64,000 nt of DNA from Bacteroidetes bacterium UBA1941 (GTDB lineage: Bacteria > Bacteroidota > Bacteroidia > Chitinophagales > LD1), in contig DDEZ01000011.1 in the NCBI GenBank assembly GCA_002336805.1, forward strand, positions 248,001-312,000. The letters are read 5' to 3'. Below, piece after piece: positions 1 through 7,959 of this stretch. Each line of letters opens with the position of its first letter. The first letter of the stretch is position 1. The notes under the pieces were generated by a model that saw only the letters and a program-made list of their open reading frames with translations, made no database searches and was not told the origin of the DNA. The translations under genes were made by a program, and so were the position numbers.

Positions 1-162
1 CTATATTCTGCTCAACGCTATATTCATAGCCCGTGCTATGTCCGCACAATAAGGGTAGATCGCCTCATCCAGGTAGTCACATGGTATAGTGTTCCCTTTA
101 GCCCAGACAAACTTGCAGTGACCAAAATCATCCCGGTGATTGACAATGCTTTTCGCTCTGTA
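1..162 (-). pseudogene. possible remnant of a protein-coding gene
   Basis: The minus strand is open for 53 codons and ends in TAG at the window edge, but it has no ATG near its upstream end and is cut by an in-frame TAA at 163-165. The translation has protein-like composition, with segments such as HCKFVWAKGNTIPCDYLDEA. An open frame this long can occur by chance about one time in ten. It could be the decayed 3' end of a gene or simply noise, and I assign no function. Confidence 0.18.
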
Positions 163-213
163 TTACCACATCGGGCAATTATTGCCTAATCTTACCTTTC
201 AAATATAATAGCA

Positions 214-1236
214 ATGAAAGACGGTGTATACTACAGTGACTACCTCCAGCTCGATAAAATACTCAACGCACAGCAGCTCGAAAGCGCCAGGACTGATAGC
301 GATGGTGCGCATGATGAAATGCTCTTCATCGTCATACACCAGGCTTATGAGCTTTGGTTCAAGCAGATCCTGTTTGAGGTGGAGTCGGTAGCCAATATCA
401 TGGCTAAATCACACATAGCAGACAACTCCCCAGACCTCTACACGGTTCACCACCGCCTGAAGCGCGTAGTGACTATTTTACAGTTGCTGGTAGGCCAGAT
501 AGATATCATAGAGACCATGACCCCGCTAGATTTCCTGGACTTTCGCGATCAGCTGCGCCCGGCATCGGGTTTCCAGAGTATACAATTCAAAATACTGGAG
601 GCACTCCTCGGCCTGAAAATGGAAAACCGCCACGGTCAGGAGTACTACATCTCCCAGCTCCGTCCGGAGGATGTGGTCAAGATCCGCGAGGCAGAGAAGA
701 AGACTCCGATGATCGTCCTGATCAATCAGTGGCTGGAGCGTATGCCATTCTTTGACGATCCTAAGTACTGGGAGGGCAAGGACCAGAAGGAATTTTGGAA
801 TAAGTACCGCGAGATCTACGAGCAGAGCCTCAATCCGGCTGAGAAGAATAACATGAATGTATTTGACCAGCTCATGATGGGAGAGGAGCGCAAGCCCGAA
901 TCGGCACTCAGCCCAAGAGCACGCCGCGCGGCACTCTTTATCATGCTGTATCGTGACTATCCGCTGCTGCAGCTCCCATTTGGCCTGCTCAATGTACTGC
1001 TGGAGATAGACGAGTGCCTCTCTATCTGGCGCTACCGCCACATGAGCATGGTGCATCGTATCATAGGTATGCGCACAGGCACGGGCGGCAGTACCGGCAA
1101 GGACTACCTCAGCGGCGCGCTGATGAAGCACCATATCTTTGCGGAGTTTGCCGGCCTCACTTCCTTCCTCATCGAGCGCGGCAAACTGCCCAGACTCTCC
1201 GATGAACTGAGGGCAAAACTGGGCTATAGTAATTAA
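214..1236 (+). CDS. kynA: tryptophan 2,3-dioxygenase
   Basis: Cytosolic heme dioxygenase that opens the indole ring of L-tryptophan to give N-formylkynurenine, the first step of the kynurenine route. At 340 residues it has normal family length. The family signature FIVIHQAYELWFKQ lies at residues 38-51, with the distal-side histidine at 42. The RYRHMSMVHR stretch (273-282) followed by GTGGSTG is where the proximal heme ligand and substrate loop are expected. The ATG at 214 gives the typical MKDGVYYSDYLQL start. A weak -7-like box (TACCTTTC, 193-200) precedes it. No other kynurenine-pathway gene is in the window, so it appears to be a single-gene unit. Confidence 0.96.
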   Translation: MKDGVYYSDYLQLDKILNAQQLESARTDSDGAHDEMLFIVIHQAYELWFKQILFEVESVANIMAKSHIADNSPDLYTVHHRLKRVVTILQLLVGQIDIIETMTPLDFLDFRDQLRPASGFQSIQFKILEALLGLKMENRHGQEYYISQLRPEDVVKIREAEKKTPMIVLINQWLERMPFFDDPKYWEGKDQKEFWNKYREIYEQSLNPAEKNNMNVFDQLMMGEERKPESALSPRARRAALFIMLYRDYPLLQLPFGLLNVLLEIDECLSIWRYRHMSMVHRIIGMRTGTGGSTGKDYLSGALMKHHIFAEFAGLTSFLIERGKLPRLSDELRAKLGYSN

Positions 1237-1262
1237 AAATAGCAGACAAGTATATTCTAAAT

Positions 1263-1325
1263 CGTAAAGAGCGCGGAGAACGCAAAGGAGTTTTATAAAC
1301 CTTCACGTTCTCCGCGCTCTTTGCG
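1263..1325. repeat. long inverted repeat (CTCTTTGCG family)
   Basis: Two 20-nt arms (1263-1282 and 1306-1325) are reverse complements with one mismatch and flank a 23-nt loop. The arm core GAGCGCGGAGAACG pairs with CGTTCTCCGCGCTC. The right edge, CTCTTTGCGGTTAAA, resembles the CCTCTGCGGTAAAA element at 24274-24305, so this looks like a dispersed intergenic repeat. It sits between two convergent genes and could also act as a bidirectional terminator, although no strong T-run follows. Confidence 0.7.
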
Positions 1326-1344
1326 GTTAAATATCTCGGTCAAA

Positions 1345-1842
1345 CTAGAACTTTCTGGCAAAAGGAAGTTCCTTTCTCATCCTGATGATGAGCAGGATAG
1401 GAATAAGTATGTATGGTGTATTCAGCGGCAGGAATTTGCCCGGATTCTGGCACCTCCACTCCGGCTCGCCAAAGAACTCTACACCGTATACGATCACACC
1501 TGTAATGACTGCTATCGCAGTGCCATACATGATAGCCGGCACCTGTATCCTGTTATAGCCTTTGATAAAAGCCCATACCAGCACGAGGTAAAAGGGCCCA
1601 TATACAAAAGCAGAAAGCCCGGTCACAAAGCGCATCCATACCGGAGGTGTGAGGAATAGTGGATCACAGTCTTTGGCATAGCCGTAGTTCATCTGCACAA
1701 AGACATTGGTACTACTGGCATCCAGACTACCCATGATAGTAGGCCATAGATCTGAAATCATAGAGGTGATAAAGAACAGCGAGAACATGACAATAAAGAA
1801 GTAGTCAAACTTGCGCTCGCTCAGCGGGAGGTTATTGGTCAT
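1345..1842 (-). CDS. EXPERA/TMEM97-like four-helix membrane protein
   Basis: A 165-residue inner-membrane protein with four hydrophobic segments (about 12-32, 68-92, 100-120, 138-155). The order of motifs matches the EXPERA domain (sterol isomerase EBP / TMEM97 family): an LSERKFDYFF start, DPLFLTPPVWMRF before helix 2, and FFGEPEWRC...NTPYILIPILLIIRM at the end. In eukaryotes the family includes sterol isomerases and sterol-binding proteins; the bacterial role is unknown and activity should not be assumed. It is convergent with kynA and divergent from the GDSL esterase. Confidence 0.75.
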   Translation of the reverse strand: MTNNLPLSERKFDYFFIVMFSLFFITSMISDLWPTIMGSLDASSTNVFVQMNYGYAKDCDPLFLTPPVWMRFVTGLSAFVYGPFYLVLVWAFIKGYNRIQVPAIMYGTAIAVITGVIVYGVEFFGEPEWRCQNPGKFLPLNTPYILIPILLIIRMRKELPFARKF

Positions 1843-1851
1843 AACTTTATA

Positions 1852-1883
1852 TTTAGCTGGCCCAAATCAAATAGATATATTTG
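1852..1883 (+). promoter_or_regulatory. Bacteroidota-type promoter for the GDSL esterase
   Basis: TATATTTG (1876-1883) is an exact match to the -7 consensus TAnnTTTG. A TTTA box at 1852-1855 lies 20 nt upstream, close to the -33 TTTG. The start codon follows 19 nt after the -7 box. Confidence 0.5.
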
Positions 1884-1902
1884 AATGAAAGAATAAAAAG
1901 AC

Positions 1903-2634
1903 ATGAAAAGCAAAGCACTCTTTTCTGTGCAGATCTTTTGCATCATGATTTTCAGTGTGATATTTGTGCACGCTATTGAGTCAAACAATTTTCATACCGC
2001 GATGACCACCATGCCATCCAAAACGATGCTATGCCTAGGAGATTCCTACACGATAGGAGAATCTGTAGCTGAATCAGAGAGATTTCCAAATCAAACTATT
2101 TCACTGCTTGCATCACATCATATTCAATTTTCCACCCCGCATATCATCGCTAAAACCGGATGGACTACAGATGAACTAAAGCACGCTATAGCCGAGGCCA
2201 AAGTCACCGGTACCTTTGATGCTGTCACACTGCTCATAGGTGTCAATAATCAATACCGCAGCTATGACCATATGCAGTATAGGAGAGAGTTTAAAGAACT
2301 CCTGGACATAGGTGTGAAATATGCAGGAGGTAATGCAGATCATGTATTCGTAGTATCTATTCCTGACTACGGTGTCACGCCCTTCGGGCAAAACGATGCT
2401 AAAGGTCGCAGCGCAGCAGCTATCGGCAGTGAGATAGATGAGTACAATGCTATCGCAAAAGATATAACTGCCAAGGAGAAGGCACACTTCACAGACATCA
2501 ATCCATTCTCAAAGAAAGCTGCTACAGACGCATCTCTCATAGCCAATGATAATCTCCACCCATCTGGCCGGATGTATGCCGGCTGGGCAGACCTGCTGGA
2601 GAAAGAGATGCTCAAAGTCTATGGCACAAAATAA
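1903..2634 (+). CDS. secreted SGNH/GDSL-family esterase
   Basis: A predicted signal peptide (hydrophobic residues 5-24) is followed by a single SGNH hydrolase domain. Visible blocks are LCLGDSYT with nucleophile Ser48, GVNNQYR with the block III Asn near 115, and DNLHPSG with Asp216 and His219 completing the triad. Family members cleave acyl or acetyl esters on lipids or glycans; the substrate is not evident here. It is exported to the periplasm or beyond. It is a monocistronic gene with its own promoter, ending opposite a convergent fasciclin gene. The length of 243 residues is normal. Confidence 0.88.
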   Translation: MKSKALFSVQIFCIMIFSVIFVHAIESNNFHTAMTTMPSKTMLCLGDSYTIGESVAESERFPNQTISLLASHHIQFSTPHIIAKTGWTTDELKHAIAEAKVTGTFDAVTLLIGVNNQYRSYDHMQYRREFKELLDIGVKYAGGNADHVFVVSIPDYGVTPFGQNDAKGRSAAAIGSEIDEYNAIAKDITAKEKAHFTDINPFSKKAATDASLIANDNLHPSGRMYAGWADLLEKEMLKVYGTK

Positions 2635-2661
2635 AAACAGCATGACCAGATGGCCATGCTG
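2627..2661 (-). terminator. intrinsic terminator of the fasciclin gene
   Basis: CAGCATGACC (2638-2647) and GGCCATGCTG (2652-2661) form a 10-bp stem with one mismatch and a 4-nt loop. On the minus strand the stem is followed by CTGTTTTTATTTT, a good U-run, so it fits termination of the fasciclin transcript. It starts just after the stop codon of the plus-strand esterase. Confidence 0.7.
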
Positions 2662-2685
2662 CTAAAATTGTAGCTGATCGTATTT

Positions 2686-3249
2686 TTACATCTTTGGCAT
2701 CAGTACCTTGTCTACTACGTGTATCACGCCATTAGACTGATACACATTAGGTATAGTGACAGTAGCAGTACCGCCGCCTTCATCTGTCACAGTGATATTC
2801 TTACCACTCATTTTGAAAGTCAGATAGCCGCCACTTACAGTTTTCAGCTTGGCAGAACCGTTACCAGCTTTGATATCCTTTGCCAGAGCATTAGAATCAT
2901 ACTTGCCTGCTACTACATGGTAGGTGAGTACTTTGGTCAGCGTGCCTTTAGCTTCTGGCTTCAGCAGGCCGTCTACGGTACCCGCAGGCAGCGCGTTAAA
3001 TGCCTCATTGGTAGGTGCAAAGACAGTAAAAGGGCCCTTGCCAGAGAGCGTTTCTACGAGGCCGGCAGCTTTTACCGCTGCTACCAGTGTAGTATGGTCT
3101 TTAGAGTTTACTGCATTTTCTATGATGTTTTTAGTGGGATACATAGGTGCACCACCTACTGTCACAGGATCACCACCCGCAGTGGCTGTCAGAGTGAGGC
3201 ATACTGCTATCGCGAGCATACCTGCTGTTTTAAGGATGTTCCTCTTCAT
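2686..3249 (-). CDS. secreted fasciclin (FAS1) domain protein
   Basis: A 187-residue protein with a signal peptide (residues 1-24) and one FAS1 domain (about 40-187). The two FAS1 signature blocks are visible: FTVFAPTNEAFNALP (H1) and GVIHVVDKVLMP (H2) at the C-terminus, plus the YH motif in LTYHVVAGKY. FAS1 domains mediate adhesion or ligand binding in secreted and cell-surface proteins; no enzymatic role is indicated. There is no lipobox or T9SS tail, so it is probably periplasmic or released. Its closing hairpin terminator lies at 2627-2661. Confidence 0.92.
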   Translation of the reverse strand: MKRNILKTAGMLAIAVCLTLTATAGGDPVTVGGAPMYPTKNIIENAVNSKDHTTLVAAVKAAGLVETLSGKGPFTVFAPTNEAFNALPAGTVDGLLKPEAKGTLTKVLTYHVVAGKYDSNALAKDIKAGNGSAKLKTVSGGYLTFKMSGKNITVTDEGGGTATVTIPNVYQSNGVIHVVDKVLMPKM

Positions 3250-3413
3250 GATTATTTTTTTGTTTTAGTGAAAAGATATAATCACATACGAGGCATATCG
3301 TCCAGCTGGATTTTATGGCCTGCAGATTTTTGAGACAAAAATGTAGCGTAGTGCAAATCCAACCTTGGGTCAGATTCGTAGTGTGGGAGAATAAAAGCAA
3401 CAGCTTTTAACTC

Positions 3414-4856
3414 CTATTGAGCAGGCTTGTCAGTGCTATTATTATCGTTGCCTTGTGGCCTGTCGCCTTGTGGTCGTGGCCCATTTCTCGGGCCATCATG
3501 ACGTGGCTTGTTGTGATGTTTTTTTTGACCATCCGGATTTCCACCTTCACCGCCTTGCTGGCGATTTTGATTTTGTCCGCCGCCATTGCCTCCACCACCG
3601 TGGCGCTGCTGACCTCCACCACTATGGGAGTGTTTATTGCCGCCATGGCGCTTCTGCTGTGGCTTGCCACCACCGCGTCCATTGCCACCGCCACCACTGC
3701 GGCGTATGCCTGGCGTATAGGCTGGCCCCTCACCGAGGGCTGCAGGGATGATCGTCTTTGGTATCTCGCGTCCTATCAGCCGCTCTATACTGGCAAATCG
3801 CTGCTGATCCATCTCATTGATCAGCGTGATAGCTGTACCCGTGGTCTCAGCACGTGCGGTGCGTCCTATGCGGTGAATGTAGTCCTCGCCATCTGGTGGT
3901 ACGTCATAGTTGATCACCAGGTCTATGCCTGTCACGTCTATACCACGGCTGAGGATATCAGTGCCTACGAGTACCTGTAGCTGCTTGTTCTTAAAGTTTC
4001 GCATGATCTCCTCGCGCTGCTCCTGCTCCAGGTCAGAGTGGAAGGCATGCAGGGATGGGATGATACGTTTCAGCTCTGCTGCCAGTCTTTTTACAGTCTC
4101 CTTGCGCGAGCAGAAGATGATCACACTCTTATATTCTTTTTCCTGGAAGATATGCTTCAGCAGGCCAAATTTCTGCTGATCGTAAGTCATGTATGCCATC
4201 TGCAGGATGCCCTCCGCAGGCTTTGAGATAGCGATATTGATCTCGGCCGGGTCTTTCAGGATCTGGTTGGCCAGTGTCCTGATCTTAGGCGGCATAGTAG
4301 CAGAGAATAGTATCGTCTGCCTATCCTCTGGCAGGTAGCTGATGATGCGCACGATGTCATCATAGAAACCCATGTCCAGCATACGGTCTGCCTCATCCAG
4401 TACGAGGTGCTCCAGATGCTTGAAGTTGATGTCGCCCACATTCAGCATAGACAGCAGGCGGCCCGGTGTAGCGATCACGATATCGGTGCCCAGCTGCATG
4501 GCGCGCTTCTGCTGCTCCCACACCACACCGCTGCCACCGCCATACACGGTGATCGAGCTCACATTGATAAAATACCCCAGCGCCTCTATCTGCTGGTCTA
4601 TCTGCAGCGCCAGCTCACGCGTAGGTGCTATGACCAGCGTATTGAGGTGGCGGTGCTCGCTGTTGATGATCTTGTGCAGGATCGGCAGGAGGTAAGCGGC
4701 TGTTTTGCCGGTACCCGTCTGGGCGCAGGCTATCAGGTCGCGGTCATGCAGTATCACCGGTATAGATTGCTCCTGTATAGGAGTTGGCTTGGTATAGCCC
4801 ATCGCAGAGAGTCCCTCTACGAGGTCTGGAGTAAGGTTGAAATCTTGGAATGTCAT
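3414..4856 (-). CDS. DEAD-box ATP-dependent RNA helicase, RhlE-like
   Basis: A cytosolic RNA helicase with all core motifs: AQTGTGKT (45-52), PTRELA (78-83), TPGR (130-133), DEAD (154-157), SAT (185-187), RGID (304-307) and HRIGRTAR (328-335). Residues 1-375 are the two RecA domains. From about 390 to 480 the protein has a low-complexity tail rich in Gly, Asn, Gln, His and Arg, typical of RhlE-type helicases and probably an RNA-binding region. Likely roles are ribosome assembly or RNA turnover, as known for the family. The symbol rhlE is plausible but not assigned, because bacteria carry several paralogues. It is a single-gene unit. Confidence 0.95.
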   Translation of the reverse strand: MTFQDFNLTPDLVEGLSAMGYTKPTPIQEQSIPVILHDRDLIACAQTGTGKTAAYLLPILHKIINSEHRHLNTLVIAPTRELALQIDQQIEALGYFINVSSITVYGGGSGVVWEQQKRAMQLGTDIVIATPGRLLSMLNVGDINFKHLEHLVLDEADRMLDMGFYDDIVRIISYLPEDRQTILFSATMPPKIRTLANQILKDPAEINIAISKPAEGILQMAYMTYDQQKFGLLKHIFQEKEYKSVIIFCSRKETVKRLAAELKRIIPSLHAFHSDLEQEQREEIMRNFKNKQLQVLVGTDILSRGIDVTGIDLVINYDVPPDGEDYIHRIGRTARAETTGTAITLINEMDQQRFASIERLIGREIPKTIIPAALGEGPAYTPGIRRSGGGGNGRGGGKPQQKRHGGNKHSHSGGGQQRHGGGGNGGGQNQNRQQGGEGGNPDGQKKHHNKPRHDGPRNGPRPQGDRPQGNDNNSTDKPAQ

Positions 4857-4865
4857 TAGCGGTGC

Positions 4866-4925
4866 AAGATAATGTGCTAATCGGGAATGTGCTAATTAGT
4901 TAATATGCCAATGTGCAAATAACCA
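4866..4925. repeat. AATGTGCTAAT short direct repeats
   Basis: The gap between the helicase and the SDR gene contains AATGTGCTAAT twice (about 4871-4898) and the related AATGTGCAAAT near its end. The reverse-complement form AATTAGCACAT occurs again at 55565-55605. It looks like a dispersed AT-rich intergenic repeat rather than a coding or binding site. Confidence 0.5.
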
Positions 4926-4936
4926 TATATCAGCAA

Positions 4937-5818
4937 TTACTCGCTCTTAGCCTTCCGCGTCATAGACTCTATAAAGTCCCACTCCTCCGGCTTCACGCCC
5001 TCAAACATGCTGAACTCGCCGGCACCCTGCAGCCACTCGCCACCGTCTATCGTCACCACCTCGCCATTGATATAGGCAGAGTAGTCTGATACGAGATAGG
5101 CAGCCAGGTTGGCCAGCTCCTGATGCTCACCCGCGCGGCGTAGCGGCACACGCTTGATCAGGTCAAAGCGCTCCTTGAAGTCGCCGGGAGCCAGACGGTC
5201 CCAGGCTCCCTTGGTAGGGAATGGCCCCGGTGCGATAGCATTCATACGGATACCATACCTGGCCCACTCTACCGCCAGCGAGCGTGTCATGGCCAATACA
5301 CCTGCCTTAGCGGTGGCAGATGGCACTACGAAGCCGGAACCGGTCCATGAGTAAGTGGTAGACATATTCAGGACCACTTTGTCGGTCTGCTTCTGAGCGA
5401 TCCAGATCTTGCCCAGCGCCAAGGTACAGTTGATCGAGCCATTCAGCACGATGTCTATGATAGATTTGAAGGCATTTGCCGATAGGCGCTCAGTAGGAGA
5501 GATGAAGTTGCCCGCGGCATTATTGACCAGTATATCCACGCTGCCCAGTGCCTCGATGGCTTTGTTTACCATGGCCTCCACCTCGTCGTAATTTTTTACG
5601 TCGCAGTGCAGCGCCACGCATTTGCCGCCAGTCTCAGCCTCCAGTTCTTTGGCGGTAGCTTCCAGCACATCCAGTTTGCGGCTCGTGATCACCACACGCG
5701 CACCGAGCTGGAGAAAGTAGCGCGTCATCGCCTTGCCCAGGCCTGTACCGCCACCGGTCACTATGATATTCTTGTCTTTGAGCGCTCCTGGCTGGAGCAT
5801 GCCTTCTGTATTCTTCAT
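4937..5818 (-). CDS. SDR oxidoreductase, 2,4-dienoyl-CoA reductase type
   Basis: A 293-residue NAD(P)H-dependent short-chain dehydrogenase. It shows the Rossmann motif TGGGTGLG (21-28), NNAAGNF (99-105) and the block SGFVVPSATAKAG with catalytic Lys171. The usual SDR YxxxK tyrosine is replaced by Ser, which, with NNAAGNF and a C-terminal NGEVVTIDGGEWL, is characteristic of mitochondrial/peroxisomal 2,4-dienoyl-CoA reductases rather than ordinary SDRs. The expected role is reducing dienoyl-CoA intermediates in beta-oxidation of unsaturated fatty acids. No other beta-oxidation gene is adjacent. Assignment as a DECR is strong by motif; the substrate is inferred. Confidence 0.87.
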   Translation of the reverse strand: MKNTEGMLQPGALKDKNIIVTGGGTGLGKAMTRYFLQLGARVVITSRKLDVLEATAKELEAETGGKCVALHCDVKNYDEVEAMVNKAIEALGSVDILVNNAAGNFISPTERLSANAFKSIIDIVLNGSINCTLALGKIWIAQKQTDKVVLNMSTTYSWTGSGFVVPSATAKAGVLAMTRSLAVEWARYGIRMNAIAPGPFPTKGAWDRLAPGDFKERFDLIKRVPLRRAGEHQELANLAAYLVSDYSAYINGEVVTIDGGEWLQGAGEFSMFEGVKPEEWDFIESMTRKAKSE

Positions 5819-5853
5819 GGTGTGTTTGTATAGTTTATGTGATGGATGAAAAT

Positions 5854-6258
5854 TTATAGCGTCTGCTGTGTCGGGTTAGACAGGTATTTATCATAAAGTT
5901 TATTCAGCTCCTCCTGCGCATCTGTGCAAAGGCCGGAATGCACCCGCGAGGTCTGCAGGATGGTACTGCGCGGCGCCGTGAGCCAGCGGAAGCGCTCAGC
6001 CATAGGCAGCAGGCTGATAGGGCCTGCACTTTTATCGCCTTCGCATAGCTGCTCAAAAGCCTTGAGATAAGCATTCAACTGGGCCATATCGACCCTGCAT
6101 ATAAAGGCGGCCATCCGCCGCTCATCTACATGAAAACGAGCCTTCAGAAACTTCTCATGACGGCTATAGACTACTACACCCACATTGAGAAACTCCTCCA
6201 GCTCCACGCGGGGTACCAGGCGGACGATAGCATACTCAAAGAGGTGTTTATCTTGCAT
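5854..6258 (-). CDS. DUF3037 family protein
   Basis: A 134-residue cytosolic protein beginning FEYAIVRLVPRVELEEFLNVGVVVYS, the hallmark N-terminal block of DUF3037. The function is unknown. Its start overlaps the end of the upstream HipA-like kinase gene by 11 nt, so the two are translationally coupled, and the pairing of these families is recurrent in bacteria. That suggests a joint function, but nothing in the sequence identifies it. No DNA-binding motif is seen. Confidence 0.85.
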   Translation of the reverse strand: MQDKHLFEYAIVRLVPRVELEEFLNVGVVVYSRHEKFLKARFHVDERRMAAFICRVDMAQLNAYLKAFEQLCEGDKSAGPISLLPMAERFRWLTAPRSTILQTSRVHSGLCTDAQEELNKLYDKYLSNPTQQTL

Positions 6259-7036
6259 CGCCTATATCGGTCACGAAGTTTACAGAATAATCGAGCCTCA
6301 GTTCAAAAAAGCGAATGTATGCTTCTTTCTGTTCTGCTATGGTAGCAAAATGTGGGTGCTCCAGTATCCACTCATCTGGCACTAGAGAGACGATCTGGCG
6401 GATCATATCTTTGGTCAGTAGCTGGCTGTATTCGGCACAGACCTCTTGCAGCTGCGTAGCGAGTGGCAGCAGTACATGGTTTTTTATCTCTGTGAAAGGC
6501 TTCCTGGCCCGCTCCTCCCAGTCCCGCCAGGAGTGTTGGAAAAACATAGCCGCGCCATGGTCTATGATCCACAGTTCGTCTTTCCACCAGAGCATATTGG
6601 TATTGCGCGCAGAACGGTCCACATTCAGGATCAGGGAGTCGAGCCAGACGATCTGGGATGCTGTTTTGGCATCCAGTTTCGTCGTAGTCACAGCCGGGTC
6701 ATAGGTGAAAGCATCCGCGAGGTAGTCCACCGCCAGGTTTTGCCCCACACTCTGTTTCATCAGCACCTGTATGGCGTGATCGGGCTCTGTCTGTGCAAAG
6801 ACATTATCCAGCTGGGCAAAGGAGATCTTAGGCACACGCAGCCCGAGTGCCCGGGCTATCTCGCCGCCTATCAGTTCTGCTATCAGCGCCTTCGGCCCCT
6901 GCGCTGCACCGCGAAACTTGAGTACATATAACTTGCCATCCTCTCCTTCTATCAGCCCCGGCATAGACCCACCCTCTATGAAGGGTAGCAGGTACCGGGT
7001 GACATGTATATCATTTATGATGGGCGTGTATGGCAT
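6248..7036 (-). CDS. HipA-like (HipA_2 family) kinase
   Basis: A 262-residue protein with protein-kinase-like elements in HipA order: a possible ATP-binding lysine in KLYVLKF (Lys40), catalytic-loop-like LNVDRSARNTN (Asp140, Asn145/Asn147) and metal-binding IDHG (159-161) in place of DFG. It is much shorter than HipA (about 440 residues), lacks the N-terminal subdomain, and no HipB-type helix-turn-helix partner is present. The partner is instead the overlapping DUF3037 gene. Kinase activity is predicted from motifs; the substrate is unknown. Confidence 0.8.
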   Translation of the reverse strand: MPYTPIINDIHVTRYLLPFIEGGSMPGLIEGEDGKLYVLKFRGAAQGPKALIAELIGGEIARALGLRVPKISFAQLDNVFAQTEPDHAIQVLMKQSVGQNLAVDYLADAFTYDPAVTTTKLDAKTASQIVWLDSLILNVDRSARNTNMLWWKDELWIIDHGAAMFFQHSWRDWEERARKPFTEIKNHVLLPLATQLQEVCAEYSQLLTKDMIRQIVSLVPDEWILEHPHFATIAEQKEAYIRFFELRLDYSVNFVTDIGDAR

Positions 7037-7061
7037 TATACTTTGCGCAAACTTAATTTAG

Positions 7062-7427
7062 TCAGTACTGATGGGTAGAGAGCAATACCAGTGTGCAGGC
7101 TTCCACAGGCTCAATATCATTTTTTCTCAGCAGTTCTTCAAACTCCGCATTCTCCGTACCGGGATTAAAGATCACCCGCTTAGGCTTCAGCGCTACTACC
7201 TGGTCATAGTAGTTCTTTTGTATGCGCGGATTGATATAGAGCGTCACAGTATCGGGGTGGAGATCGGCTGGTGTCTCAGCCTCTATGGCTACATCTGCCA
7301 CGGTGCCCAGATCACGGCCCACGCCTACTACAGAGTGGCCATGTGAGCGCAGCATCCGGATGGCTTTATTGGCATAGCGCTCAGGGTCAGTCGAGGCGCC
7401 TATCACGAGTGTGAGTTTATCTGACAT
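7062..7427 (-). CDS. CoA-binding domain protein (YccU-like)
   Basis: A 121-residue single-domain protein with a Rossmann-type CoA-binding fold. VIGASTDPERYANKAIRML at the N-terminus and VIFNPGTENAEFEE in the second half are the signature segments of CoA_binding_2 proteins. The family resembles the CoA-binding subunit of succinyl-CoA synthetase but lacks the catalytic parts. A binding rather than enzymatic role is likely, with unknown physiology. It is 25 bp upstream of the HipA-like kinase on the same strand and may share its transcript. Confidence 0.88.
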   Translation of the reverse strand: MSDKLTLVIGASTDPERYANKAIRMLRSHGHSVVGVGRDLGTVADVAIEAETPADLHPDTVTLYINPRIQKNYYDQVVALKPKRVIFNPGTENAEFEELLRKNDIEPVEACTLVLLSTHQY

Positions 7428-7562
7428 AGTATGAAGGTAATAAGGAAAGTGAAATAATAAATGGTGAAGGGCAGACCAAATATTTCATACCCTTGCTTGT
7501 ATTCCTTTAGACGGATGGCATCACGAAACATTGCACCATAAGATGTACCTGGATATCTAGGG

Positions 7563-7889
7563 GTGCTCTACAAACAATCTCCGGCCTCATCTGTTTTTAG
7601 CTATGTGAAAGCAAACGCAATCCTATCGCCGGCAGATACAGACCGGATAATCGAGATGGCCTGGGAGGATCGCACTCCCTTTGATGCCATCGAGGTACAG
7701 TTTGGCCTGAGCGAAAGCGAGGTGATAGCGCTGATGCGCAGCCAGCTGCGCCGTAGTAGTTTTGATCGCTGGCGGCGCAGGGTTCACGGCCGCGCCACCA
7801 AGCATAGAGCCAGTAGGGAGGAGGGGATAGAGCGCTTCCGCTGTACCCGCCAGCGCACCATCACAGGAAACAGGATCAGCAAACGGTGA
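7563..7889 (+). CDS. TIGR03643 family small protein
   Basis: The core LSPADTDRIIEMAWEDRTP through FGLSESEVIALMR and SFDRWRRRVHGRATKH matches the small TIGR03643 family of unknown function. The segment is basic and resembles a helix-turn-helix (PFDAIEVQFGLSESEVIALM), so nucleic-acid binding is possible. No ATG lies in frame upstream before a stop at 7539-7541. Translation must begin at GTG 7563 or, giving a more typical length, GTG 7605. The last 25 or so residues after KHRA are not part of the conserved core and are arginine-rich, perhaps from loss of the original stop codon. Confidence 0.75.
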   Translation: MLYKQSPASSVFSYVKANAILSPADTDRIIEMAWEDRTPFDAIEVQFGLSESEVIALMRSQLRRSSFDRWRRRVHGRATKHRASREEGIERFRCTRQRTITGNRISKR

Positions 7890-7914
7890 TACATGATATC
7901 GCGCCAAAAAAATA

Positions 7915-7944
7915 TTTGCAACCACCACATTTGTATTAGCTTTG
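7915..7944 (+). promoter_or_regulatory. strong Bacteroidota consensus promoter for alkB-type gene
   Basis: TTTG (7915-7918), an 18-nt spacer and TAGCTTTG (7937-7944) match both the -33 and -7 consensus elements. The ATG at 7960 follows 15 nt later, giving a very short 5' leader. It also shows that the in-frame TTG at 7942, inside the -7 box, is not the start. Confidence 0.7.
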
Positions 7945-7959
7945 GGTAAAAGCAATAGT

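Noticed and set aside
526..1134. 202-codon minus-strand open frame opposite kynA
   Set aside because: Antisense to a clear gene with no recognisable motif.
6248..7036. HipA/HipB toxin-antitoxin module
   Set aside because: The kinase lacks HipA length and no HipB gene is present; the partner is DUF3037.
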